Source of the DNA: an uncultured Clostridia bacterium
GTDB taxonomy: Bacteria > Bacillota > Clostridia > TANB77 > CAG-508
DNA: 40,910 nt
NCBI GenBank assembly: GCA_934120395.1
Contig: CAKOTZ010000010.1
Coordinates: 1 to 40,910, forward strand
Direction of reading: 5' to 3'
Shown here: positions 26,155 through 32,964 of the stretch, in pieces
Layout of the letters: each line of letters starts with the position of its first letter
Numbering within the stretch: position 1 is the stretch's first letter
Position numbers and translations under genes: made by a program
The notes under the pieces: model-generated
Database searches by the model: none
What the model was told of the DNA's origin: nothing
Seen by the model: only the letters and a program-made list of their open reading frames with translations

Positions 26155-27699
26155 ATGGTAGTAGATACTAAAAAAGAGAATTTATGCGTTAATCAAATAG
26201 TTGGACAGAAGGAACATGTAGTTGCTGTAGAAGGAGATATTATAATTCCAGATATAAAACCAGATATATTAAATGCTATTAATACAAGCGGTAGTGTTTG
26301 TATTTATAAAAAAGATATTTTAGATGGTAAAGTAAGATTAGATGGAAGTATTAATATATACATAATGTATATGCCTGATGGAAATTCGGAAAGTATTAGA
26401 GGAATAAACACAAGTTTAGATTTTACTGAAATCATTGATATTGATGTAGCTAGAGCGGGGATGAGCAGTGAGGAAAACATTAATTTAAAATCGATTGAAT
26501 GTAAAGTTTTAAATGGAAGAAAAATAAATTTAAAAGCAATGCTAGAGATAAAAACAAAGATATTTTCAAATGAATGTGTGAACATAATACGACAAATTGA
26601 TAATATAGAAGATATACAAACATTAAATAAGATTGTTAATATTAATTCTTTAGTAGGAGAAGGAAACAATAAAACTTATGCAAAAGATACAATTCAAATT
26701 GATGAAATAGATAATTTAGCAGAAATTATAAAAGTAGATATGAAAATAAAAAATAGAGATATTAAAATAAGTTATAATAAAATATTAGCTAAAGCCGACT
26801 TAGAAGTTAAAATTCTGTATTTAACAGAAGATAATAGGATAAATAAAGTTAAAAGTATAATTCCTATAATGGGTTTTGTAGATATTCCAAATGTAACAGA
26901 TGAGAATATTTGTGATACTAGTTATCAAATAAAAAATGTACTTATAAAGCCTAATAGTGTAGAAGAGCATAGCATCTATATAGAAGTACAAATGGAATTA
27001 CAATGTTCTGCATATGAGGTAAAGGAAATAAATATGATACAAGATTTATATAGTCCGAAGGAAAATATGATTTTTACTAACAAGACTATTAATGTTATGT
27101 CAGATAAACAAATAAGAAGTGATATATGTAGTATTAATGAACAATTACATATACCTGAAATTGGCAACAATCGTATTTATGATGTTGATATAGATTTACC
27201 AGTGTTAGGTCAAAAAGTATTAAATGATAAAATTGTTTATGAAGGAGAACTAGAATTAAACTTTTTATATGAAACGGATGGAGTATCTAAAATAGATTCA
27301 AGAAAAATCAAATTACCATTTAATTTTTCTATGGAAGCTAATGGTGTAAATATAAAAAATAGAATCGAAACAAGAACGGAAATAAAACAAGAAGATTTTA
27401 TTGTACAAGGAAATGGAGATGTTGAATGCAAGATGCAACTGGAAATACAGGCAGATATTTCTTGTATGAGAGAAATGAATATTATTGATGAAATTAGTAT
27501 TGAAGAAAGCATTCCTTGCCCTAGCTATAGTATGATAATTTATTTTGTGAGAAACGAAGATACTTTATGGAAGATTGCAAAAAAATTTAAAAGTACAGTT
27601 GAAGATATTGTTAAGGTAAATAACATTGAAGATAAGAGTAAAATATATCCAGGAATGCAATTATTTATACCAAAGTATAATTGCAAAAAGCTAGCCTAA
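26155..27699 (+). CDS. sipL: SipL-like spore coat morphogenetic protein (SPOCS + LysM)
   Basis: SipL is the clostridial functional counterpart of SpoVID: it binds SpoIVA through its LysM domain and attaches the coat to the forespore. The N-terminal part (about 1-450) contains repeated DUF3794/SPOCS-like segments, for example VAVEGDIIIPDIKPDILNAI. The C-terminal LysM is at about 461-508 (RNEDTLWKIAKKFKSTVEDI...PGMQLFIP). At 514 residues it is close to the Clostridioides protein. AAGGAGG precedes the ATG. yunB follows three bases after the stop. The call rests on domain order and the nearby spoIVA. Confidence 0.88.
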   Translation: MVVDTKKENLCVNQIVGQKEHVVAVEGDIIIPDIKPDILNAINTSGSVCIYKKDILDGKVRLDGSINIYIMYMPDGNSESIRGINTSLDFTEIIDIDVARAGMSSEENINLKSIECKVLNGRKINLKAMLEIKTKIFSNECVNIIRQIDNIEDIQTLNKIVNINSLVGEGNNKTYAKDTIQIDEIDNLAEIIKVDMKIKNRDIKISYNKILAKADLEVKILYLTEDNRINKVKSIIPIMGFVDIPNVTDENICDTSYQIKNVLIKPNSVEEHSIYIEVQMELQCSAYEVKEINMIQDLYSPKENMIFTNKTINVMSDKQIRSDICSINEQLHIPEIGNNRIYDVDIDLPVLGQKVLNDKIVYEGELELNFLYETDGVSKIDSRKIKLPFNFSMEANGVNIKNRIETRTEIKQEDFIVQGNGDVECKMQLEIQADISCMREMNIIDEISIEESIPCPSYSMIIYFVRNEDTLWKIAKKFKSTVEDIVKVNNIEDKSKIYPGMQLFIPKYNCKKLA

Positions 27700-27702
27700 T
27701 AA

Positions 27703-28413
27703 ATGGATAAAATATATTCCAGAAAAAGAATTAAATTACCATCTATAGGTAAAGGAAAAGAAAATAGCAAGGAAAAAAAGCTGGTAATAAAAATTGGAAT
27801 TATATTGCTGATTATGTCAATTTGTCTAAAATTTTCTTTGGATTATATTAATCCGATGTTTAATTCATTGTGTAATTTAAAGGCAAAGGGAATTGCTACT
27901 AAGATTGTAAATAAAGAAGCAAATGAATCACTAAAAAATGTAGACTATAACGACTTAATAACTATAGTCAGGGATAGTAATGGGAATATAAGTATGGTAA
28001 AGGCTAATGTCATTGCAATAAACAGAATTGCTTCTGAATTAACATTAGGGATTCAGGAGGCATTGGAAGATGAAAAGGAAGCTAAGATATATATACCTAT
28101 AGGAAGTGTATTAGGAAATGAAATGATGTATAACATTGGACCTAAAATTCCAATAAAATTAACATCATCTGGAGTAGTAACAACTGATTTCAAAAGTGAA
28201 TTTACGAATTCTGGAATAAATCAGACTATTCACAGAATATATTTATACACTGTTTGTAAAGTAAATATTATAACACCATTAAAAACAATTAGTAATGAAA
28301 TAAGTAATGAAGTATTGGTAGCTGAAACGGTTATTGTAGGACCTATACCAGAAAGTTATTATAATTTGGAAGGACTAACATCACAAAAAGATGCAATGGA
28401 ACTAATAGAATAG
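27703..28413 (+). CDS. yunB: Sporulation protein YunB
   Basis: YunB is a sigma-E-controlled sporulation protein needed for proper spore formation in Bacillus; its molecular role is unknown. A lysine-rich cytoplasmic start (1-27) is followed by one membrane helix (about 28-48) and an external domain with KAKGIATKIVNKEANESL, VKANVIAINRIASELT, IPIGSVLGNEMM and TVCKVNIITP, all typical. It has 236 residues. The start lies three bases after the sipL stop with no clear ribosome binding site of its own, so it is probably translated by coupling to sipL. Confidence 0.93.
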   Translation: MDKIYSRKRIKLPSIGKGKENSKEKKLVIKIGIILLIMSICLKFSLDYINPMFNSLCNLKAKGIATKIVNKEANESLKNVDYNDLITIVRDSNGNISMVKANVIAINRIASELTLGIQEALEDEKEAKIYIPIGSVLGNEMMYNIGPKIPIKLTSSGVVTTDFKSEFTNSGINQTIHRIYLYTVCKVNIITPLKTISNEISNEVLVAETVIVGPIPESYYNLEGLTSQKDAMELIE

Positions 28414-28436
28414 AGAGGAAATTACTCCTCTCTATT
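28409..28436. terminator. Bidirectional terminator yunB / tetR
   Basis: Eleven-bp perfect stem (AATAGAGAGGA / TCCTCTCTATT), extended by CTAATAG pairing, overlapping the ends of both convergent genes. Confidence 0.8.
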
Positions 28437-29010
28437 AGTGCTTTTGGGATATAATCCAGAAATTACAGTGTTTACATATTCATTGTATAAGGTCTGTAGG
28501 TCAAAATCGTTATTGTGTTGCATTTTATAAATAAGAGTAGAGCAAGTTATTCCAAAGATACTAGAGGCAATTAAATTAGAGTCAGCGTTAATAATTTCAC
28601 CTTTGGAAATGCCGTCTTTTATTATATTTTCTACTGTTTCAATATAATCTAGCACATAAGAACGACACGAAAGATTGCGTGATTCATTACCCCAAATTTG
28701 ACTTAGAATAATTGTAATTACGTGTTCATATTTAATAAGAACCTTAAGTTCTATAAGAATAATTGCTTTTATCTTATCTATTGAATTTTCCAATTTAGAA
28801 GTTTTAATTTCAATGCTATTTTTTAATAATTTCATTCCTTCTTCTACAAGGAAATTAAAAATTTCTTCTTTACTAGAAAAGTGATAATATAATGTTCCTT
28901 TGGCTACGCCAACTGTAGCAGTAATTTCTTCAATGCTTGTTGCTTCATATCCGTTTTTCTGCAAATAATTTCATAGATGTTTCAAAAATTTTTCTTTTTG
29001 TTTTATTCAT
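28422..29010 (-). CDS. TetR-family transcription regulator, +1 frameshift at CGG
   Basis: TetR regulators bind DNA with an N-terminal helix-turn-helix and sense a ligand with the C-terminal helical domain. The start ATG is at 29010, after AGGTGA. The zero frame reads MNKTKRKIFETSMKLFAEK, then CGG (28953-28951, codon 20), ATA and stop TGA. Skipping the C gives ...LFAEK-G-YEATSIEEI..., the textbook first half of the TetR DNA-binding domain, followed by VGVAKGTLYYHFSSKEE. The joined protein is 195 residues, normal for the family. The ligand is unknown and no transporter lies nearby. Confidence 0.9.
28951..28953 (-). other. +1 frameshift site AAA-CGG-A in tetR
   Basis: CGG is codon 20; the zero frame stops two codons later. 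The Gly read from GGA is the strongly conserved glycine of the FAEKGYxxTS motif. Confidence 0.9.
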
Positions 29011-29082
29011 TATCTCACCTGTTAATCAAAATATAATTTCTTGTATTATATATTAATTGTTCTATAATTTCTACTATTTTTG

Positions 29083-29111
29083 TTGACTTTTTTTAAAAAA
29101 TGTATTAAAAT
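29083..29111 (+). promoter_or_regulatory. Sigma-A promoter of rplM-rpsI
   Basis: TTGACT (29083-29088), 17-base spacer, TAAAAT (29106-29111). Confidence 0.8.
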
Positions 29112-29117
29112 AGTTAC

Positions 29118-29175
29118 GCAAAATAGGTAAATGTAATATAAAAAAACTTCTCCCCGGTAGTTTCTTTTATATTTC
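29118..29175 (+). promoter_or_regulatory. Hairpin leader of rplM (candidate L13 leader)
   Basis: Between promoter and rplM lies a stem (AATATAAAAAAACT, 29135-29148, with AGTTTCTTTTATATT, 29159-29173) and a loop TCTCCCCGGT. Its position fits the known L13-leader type of ribosomal autoregulation in Firmicutes; identity with that family was not tested. Confidence 0.5.
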
Positions 29176-29213
29176 ATAATATATATTAAAAATGAATGGA
29201 GGCTTATATTACC

Positions 29214-29648
29214 ATGAATAATAAAACTTATAGTGCAAAAGCAAGTGAGATAAATAGAAAATGGTATATAATTGATGCGGCTGGAAAACCTTTAGGAAGA
29301 GTTGCTACAGAAGCTGCAAGATTATTAAGAGGAAAACACAAACCAACCTTTACACCAAATATAGATACAGGTGATCATGTAATTGTTATCAACTGTAAAG
29401 ATGCAGTTTTAACAGGACATAAGTTAGACCAAAAAGTATACAGACATCATTCTGGATATATTGGTGGCATGAAGGAAACAGTAGCAAGAGATGTAATGTC
29501 AAAAACACCAGAAAAAGCAATGTACTTAGCAATTAAAGGAATGTTACCTAAAAATAGTTTAGGAAGACAAACAATTTCTAAATTAAGAGTATATGCTGGA
29601 AGCGAACATGAGCAAGCAGCACAAAAACCAGAAATATGGAATTTCTAA
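29214..29648 (+). CDS. rplM: 50S ribosomal protein L13
   Basis: L13 is an early-assembly protein of the large subunit. Typical segments are KWYIIDAAGKPLGRVATEAARLLRGK (split by eye), DTGDHVIVINC, HSGYIGGMK and MLPKNSLGRQ. An ATG at 29196 is in frame, but it overlaps the ribosome binding site GGAGG (29198-29202), and the ATG at 29214 gives the standard length of 144 residues. rpsI follows 25 bases on, the usual pair. Confidence 0.97.
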   Translation: MNNKTYSAKASEINRKWYIIDAAGKPLGRVATEAARLLRGKHKPTFTPNIDTGDHVIVINCKDAVLTGHKLDQKVYRHHSGYIGGMKETVARDVMSKTPEKAMYLAIKGMLPKNSLGRQTISKLRVYAGSEHEQAAQKPEIWNF

Positions 29649-29673
29649 TTAAAAGAGAGGAAGGAATAGGAAA

Positions 29674-30075
29674 ATGGCAAAGGGAGAAAAAATAATGTTT
29701 TACGGCACTGGAAGAAGAAAAAGTTCTATCGCAAGAGTAAGACTTGTTGCTGGAAATGGTACAATCACAATAAACAATAAATCAATTGATGAATATTTTG
29801 GTACAGAAATTTTAAAAGTTATTGTAAAACAACCATTAGTTGTTACAAATACATTAGATAAATACAATGTAATCTGTACTGTAACAGGTGGAGGATTTAC
29901 AGGTCAAGCTGGAGCAATTCGTCATGGAATTTCAAGAGCTTTATTAGAAGTAAATCAAGAATATAGACCAGTATTAAAATCAAATGGATTCTTAACAAGA
30001 GATTCAAGAATGAAAGAAAGAAAAAAATACGGTCTTAAGAAAGCTAGAAAAGCACCACAATTTAGTAAGAGATAA
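29674..30075 (+). CDS. rpsI: 30S ribosomal protein S9
   Basis: S9 reaches with its C-terminal tail to the P-site tRNA. Seen are YGTGRRKSSIARV, the central TGGGFTGQAGAIRHGI and the conserved end KKYGLKKARKAPQFSKR. The product has 133 residues, normal. GAGAGGAAGG precedes the ATG. It is co-transcribed with rplM and closed by a strong terminator. Confidence 0.97.
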   Translation: MAKGEKIMFYGTGRRKSSIARVRLVAGNGTITINNKSIDEYFGTEILKVIVKQPLVVTNTLDKYNVICTVTGGGFTGQAGAIRHGISRALLEVNQEYRPVLKSNGFLTRDSRMKERKKYGLKKARKAPQFSKR

Positions 30076-30082
30076 AAAGATA

Positions 30083-30115
30083 TCCCCAAAACAATATTGT
30101 TTTGGGGAATTTTTT
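30083..30115 (+). terminator. Rho-independent terminator of rpsI
   Basis: A palindromic 13-bp stem (TCCCCAAAACAAT / ATTGTTTTGGGGA) followed by a T-run. Confidence 0.9.
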
Positions 30116-30764
30116 AATCATTTACAAGAATAACATTTTCCAACTGAATTGCAGGGATATATTCAATTGAATTATCTATAGCATACAAATAGGTATTGTA
30201 TCCATCTAATAATTTATTGTTTTTATCTACTACAACTGGAATGGGAAAATTATTGTACTTCTCATAAAATAGTGAGATACGCTCATAACGTTTACCTCTA
30301 AAATTCATAGAAGAAATTGAATTATATTTGGCAACATTAATGGATTTGGTTGCTATGTTAGAAATCCATTCATTGGGTAATTTGAAACCTACTACCCTAA
30401 AAGATATGTCATTTACAAATTCTAATAGTTTTAAAAATTTTTTCTTTTCACATGTAGGAGATAATTTCTGTAAAACCAAAAACTCATCATGAGTTAATTT
30501 GCTTTTAGCAGAATTACAATCAGAACAACATGTATAAAGATTATTTGTTATACTAACACCTCCGGAGTATCTAGGCCAACGATGATCGAGTGTACTATTA
30601 CGAACAGATAATTTTTTTCCGCAATAACAGCAAGTCCGCTTTCTAAGAGCGTAAGAAAGTTCATACATTAAATCCTCGAACCGTATTAAATTCTTTATGA
30701 AAAGAGTGTTATCACAAAGCTTTACAGTAGGGTGATTAAAATGCTTTGGTAAAGCCATAATCAT
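30114..30764 (-). CDS. HNH endonuclease-like protein with ParB-like C-terminal domain
   Basis: The N-terminal half has an HNH/zinc arrangement: CCYCGKKL (about 55-62), LDHRWPRYSGG with the HNH His, NNLYTCCSDCNSAKSK. The C-terminal ~60 residues (NFPIPVVVDKNNKLLDGYN...IEYIPAI) resemble the N-terminal domain of ParB-like proteins. I know no named family with this order. The start at 30764 follows AAGGAGG with eight-base spacing; the longer frame to 30842 is unlikely. It has two in-frame CGG codons (30638-30636 and 30683-30681) read without a shift, unlike most CGGs here, which suggests recent arrival. It sits alone between ribosomal operons. 216 residues. Confidence 0.75.
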   Translation of the reverse strand: MIMALPKHFNHPTVKLCDNTLFIKNLIRFEDLMYELSYALRKRTCCYCGKKLSVRNSTLDHRWPRYSGGVSITNNLYTCCSDCNSAKSKLTHDEFLVLQKLSPTCEKKKFLKLLEFVNDISFRVVGFKLPNEWISNIATKSINVAKYNSISSMNFRGKRYERISLFYEKYNNFPIPVVVDKNNKLLDGYNTYLYAIDNSIEYIPAIQLENVILVND

Positions 30765-30859
30765 GATATTTACCTCCTTAATAATGTATATAAATATTAT
30801 AACATGCAAATTATTAGCTTGTAAATACAAAAATAAATTCAAAACGCTAAAATATTATG

Positions 30860-30888
30860 TTGACACAAATGGAAAAATGTAGTATAAT
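30860..30888 (+). promoter_or_regulatory. Consensus sigma-A promoter for the 30.9-kb RNA
   Basis: Perfect TTGACA (30860-30865), 17-base spacer, perfect TATAAT (30883-30888). There is no long reading frame behind it. Confidence 0.9.
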
Positions 30889-30943
30889 AAAGTTGGTCGA
30901 TGAATTACTGCTGATTATTTTATAGCGCAAGGGAGGAATTTAT

Positions 30944-30973
30944 ATGAGTGGGCCAAGTTACTTTGCAATTTAA
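30944..30973 (+). CDS. Possible 9-residue leader peptide
   Basis: ATG AGT GGG CCA ... TAA encodes MSGPSYFAI. GGGAGG lies seven bases upstream. It may be translated or may simply be part of the structured RNA. Confidence 0.25.
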   Translation: MSGPSYFAI

Positions 30974-31034
30974 AAAAATTTCGGCTGCTGCTTAAGTATT
31001 AAGTTGCGTGTACCCTAAGGTATGGAGGAATGAA

Positions 31035-31070
31035 ATGAAACGGCAAAGATATCCGCCAGAATTTACATAG
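31035..31070 (+). CDS. Possible 11-residue leader peptide with CGG at codon 3
   Basis: GGAGG lies six bases before ATG AAA CGG; the zero frame encodes MKRQRYPPEFT. A +1 shift at the CGG (31041-31043) would give MKGKDIRQNLHSNM, ending at 31080. Either reading is speculative. Confidence 0.22.
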   Translation: MKRQRYPPEFT

Positions 31071-31172
31071 CAATATGTAAAACTTATATAAAATTCGGCT
31101 ATGAAGCTCTTACTAAAATTAGTAAGGGCTTTTCTTATACAATAAAAGATTGCAGAAAATCTAGTGAAAGTA

Positions 31173-31201
31173 TTGACAAACATACAAAAATATTGTAAAC
31201 T
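31173..31201 (+). promoter_or_regulatory. Sigma-A promoter of infC-rpmI-rplT
   Basis: TTGACA (31173-31178), 17-base spacer, TAAACT (31196-31201). Confidence 0.8.
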
Positions 31202-31207
31202 AAATAA

Positions 31208-31318
31208 AGTTAAAAGAAGAAGTAATCCACTTCTCACCTTTACGAAAAGGAAAAGGTTAAACGCGAATTATATATTACGTTGTTGTGGATTGGCTTTTTC
31301 AAGTCAATTTTTTTTTTG
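31208..31318 (+). promoter_or_regulatory. Attenuator-type leader of the infC operon
   Basis: The ~120-base leader ends in a stem (ATTGGCTT / AAGTCAAT) followed directly by ten T, a terminator placed before infC. Upstream, AGAAGTAATCCACTTCT can form a hairpin. It fits the L20-binding leaders that control infC-rpmI-rplT in Firmicutes; L20 is the last gene here. Confidence 0.65.
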
Positions 31319-31330
31319 GAGGTGTTTTTT

Positions 31331-31846
31331 ATAAAACAAGAATTGCCAATTAATGGACAAATAAGAGAAAAAGAAGTCCAAGTTATTGATGAAAACGGAG
31401 AAAAGTTAGGTGTAATGCCTATTAAGGAGGCTATTTCAGTAGCAGAAGAAAAGGATTTAGACTTAGTTTTAGTTGCACCAACTGGAAAACCACCAGTATG
31501 TAAAATAATGAACTACGGTAAATATAAATTTGAGCAGGCAAAAAAAGAAAAAGAAGCTAGAAAAAAACAAAAAACTGTTGAATTAAAAGAAATAAGAATT
31601 ACTCCGAACATCGATGAACATGATTTTGAATTTAAATGCAGAAATGCAAGAAAATTTTTAGAGGATGGGGCAAAAGTTAAAATTACAGTTAGATTTAGAG
31701 GTAGAGAGCTTAATTATGTTAAATTAGGTGAAACTACTTTAAATAAATTTTCAGAAAACTTAGAAGATATTGCTAATGTTGAAAAAAGACCAATGTTAGA
31801 AGGAAAAAACATGTTTCTTATTCTAAGTAAAAAAACTGAAAAATAA
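31331..31846 (+). CDS. infC: Translation initiation factor IF-3, probable AUA start
   Basis: IF-3 binds the 30S subunit and rejects wrong start codons. The N-domain begins KQELPINGQIREKEVQV and the C-domain contains VGRAPTGKPPVCKIMNYGK-like and ITPNIDEHDFEFK segments. No ATG, GTG or TTG lies at the expected place. GGAGGTG (31318-31324) is six bases before ATA (31331), which begins the family N-terminus and gives 171 residues. The only upstream in-frame start (TTG at 31280) lies in the terminator hairpin. infC uses AUU in Escherichia coli for self-control; AUA would do the same. Confidence 0.88.
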   Translation: MKQELPINGQIREKEVQVIDENGEKLGVMPIKEAISVAEEKDLDLVLVAPTGKPPVCKIMNYGKYKFEQAKKEKEARKKQKTVELKEIRITPNIDEHDFEFKCRNARKFLEDGAKVKITVRFRGRELNYVKLGETTLNKFSENLEDIANVEKRPMLEGKNMFLILSKKTEK

Positions 31847-31879
31847 AGCATTTTAGAAAAATAGAAAGGAGCTTATATC

Positions 31880-32083
31880 ATGCCAAAATTAAAAACAAAT
31901 AAAGCTGCTAAAAAAAGATATTCTTATACAGCAAATGGAAAGGTAAAAAGAACAAAATCAAATAGAAGACATTTATTAAGCCATCGTTCTACAAAACAAA
32001 AAAGACAATTAAGAGCACAAAGAGGATATGCAGATAAAACATGTGAAGCAGGAATTAAAAAATTATTACCATACGGAAATTAA
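31880..32083 (+). CDS. rpmI: 50S ribosomal protein L35
   Basis: Small basic large-subunit protein of 67 residues. MPKLKTNKAAKKRYSYTANGK at the start (written here in family form) and the RRHLLSHRSTKQKRQLR core are diagnostic. AAAGGAG precedes the ATG. Middle gene of infC-rpmI-rplT. Confidence 0.97.
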   Translation: MPKLKTNKAAKKRYSYTANGKVKRTKSNRRHLLSHRSTKQKRQLRAQRGYADKTCEAGIKKLLPYGN

Positions 32084-32120
32084 TCAGGAATTATATTGAA
32101 AAAAGAAAGGATGAATAAAA

Positions 32121-32471
32121 ATGGCAAGAGTGAAAACAGCGAGAACAACTCGTGCAAGACATAAAAAAATATTAAAACAAGCAAAAGGATACTATGGAGC
32201 AAAAAGTATTCGTTTCAGAATGGCAAATCAAGCTGTTATGAAATCTTTAAGATATGCTTATGTAGGTAGAAAAGATAAAAAGAGCAACTTTAGAAAATTA
32301 TGGATTGCAAGAATTAATGCAGCAGCAAGACAAAATGGAACAACATATAGCAAATTAATTGCTGGTTTAAAGAAAGCAAATGTAGTTGTTAACAGAAAAA
32401 TGTTATCTGAATTAGCAATAAGTGATCCAAAAGCATTTACAGAAATTGCAGAAATTGCTAAAAAAGCATAA
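32121..32471 (+). CDS. rplT: 50S ribosomal protein L20
   Basis: L20 is essential for early large-subunit assembly and represses its own operon by binding the leader mRNA in studied Firmicutes and enterics. Conserved segments: MARVKTARTTRARHKKILKQ, KGYYGAKSIRFR, YAYVGRKDKKSNFRKLWI and RINAAARQNGTTYS. At 116 residues it is normal. AGAAAGGA precedes the ATG. It ends the operon, with a terminator at 32492. Confidence 0.97.
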   Translation: MARVKTARTTRARHKKILKQAKGYYGAKSIRFRMANQAVMKSLRYAYVGRKDKKSNFRKLWIARINAAARQNGTTYSKLIAGLKKANVVVNRKMLSELAISDPKAFTEIAEIAKKA

Positions 32472-32491
32472 ATTAATTTACAAACAAATAA

Positions 32492-32528
32492 AAACAAGTC
32501 AAATTCAATAGGTTTGATTTGTTTTTTT
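32492..32528 (+). terminator. Rho-independent terminator of rplT
   Basis: AAACAAGTCAAA pairs with TTTGATTTGTTT (one G-U), followed by a T-run. Confidence 0.85.
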
Positions 32529-32570
32529 ATTTTATCCTAGTGCTTTTAAAGTGAAATAGGATTACCGAGT

Positions 32571-32599
32571 TTGACAAGTAGAAGAAAAAATAGTATAAT
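32571..32599 (+). promoter_or_regulatory. Consensus sigma-A promoter of rnjA
   Basis: Perfect TTGACA (32571-32576), 17-base spacer, perfect TATAAT (32594-32599), about 365 bases before the gene. Confidence 0.85.
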
Positions 32600-32605
32600 A
32601 CAAGA

Positions 32606-32964
32606 CAGTGTTATCCAAAAAGTGGATAAAAAATGAGATTTATGTATTAAAGTAAAAAAGATTCGGAAAAATAAAGAGAAAGAGAAATTAACCCAAAATT
32701 ATAACAAATAATAAAATGTGCTATATCAGGAGAGAACGATAGAATAGCATATTAATAAAATATGTTAAGTAAGAATACGGTAAATTTTATGCAAAACTGC
32801 ATTTTTAGTATATGAGATTTTAAGAAAAAGTAAAAAAATAAAAAATAAATGAACAAGCATATAATAAATTAGAATAATGGAGATTTATTACTAATATAAA
32901 AATGTTTAGATAATAACGGAGAAAAGCTTTCAATACATAGTCAAGCAAGGAAGGAAGAAAAAGA
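32606..32964 (+). promoter_or_regulatory. Long untranslated leader of rnjA
   Basis: About 360 bases without a real gene. It is very A-rich. A hairpin TTATCC-AAAAAGT-GGATAA lies at 32612-32630. A tiny frame starting ATG at 32633 has no good ribosome binding site. The length suggests control at the RNA level, perhaps by RNase J itself, but no known motif was recognised. Confidence 0.45.

Larger units (their letters stand above)
30895..31136 (+). ncRNA. Candidate structured RNA upstream of infC
   Basis: A transcript of about 240 bases is framed by a perfect promoter and a terminator (AGCTCTTACTAA / TTAGTAAGGGCT, T-run, 31105-31134). It contains hairpins such as CTTAA-GTA-TTAAG (30993-31005) and TTACATA-GCA-ATATGTAA (31063-31080). 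Size, promoter strength and lack of a long frame point to an independent non-coding RNA. The raiA RNA of Firmicutes is one family to test; I cannot confirm it. Two tiny frames with good ribosome binding sites (30944-30973 and 31035-31070) make a leader-peptide device the alternative. Confidence 0.6.
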
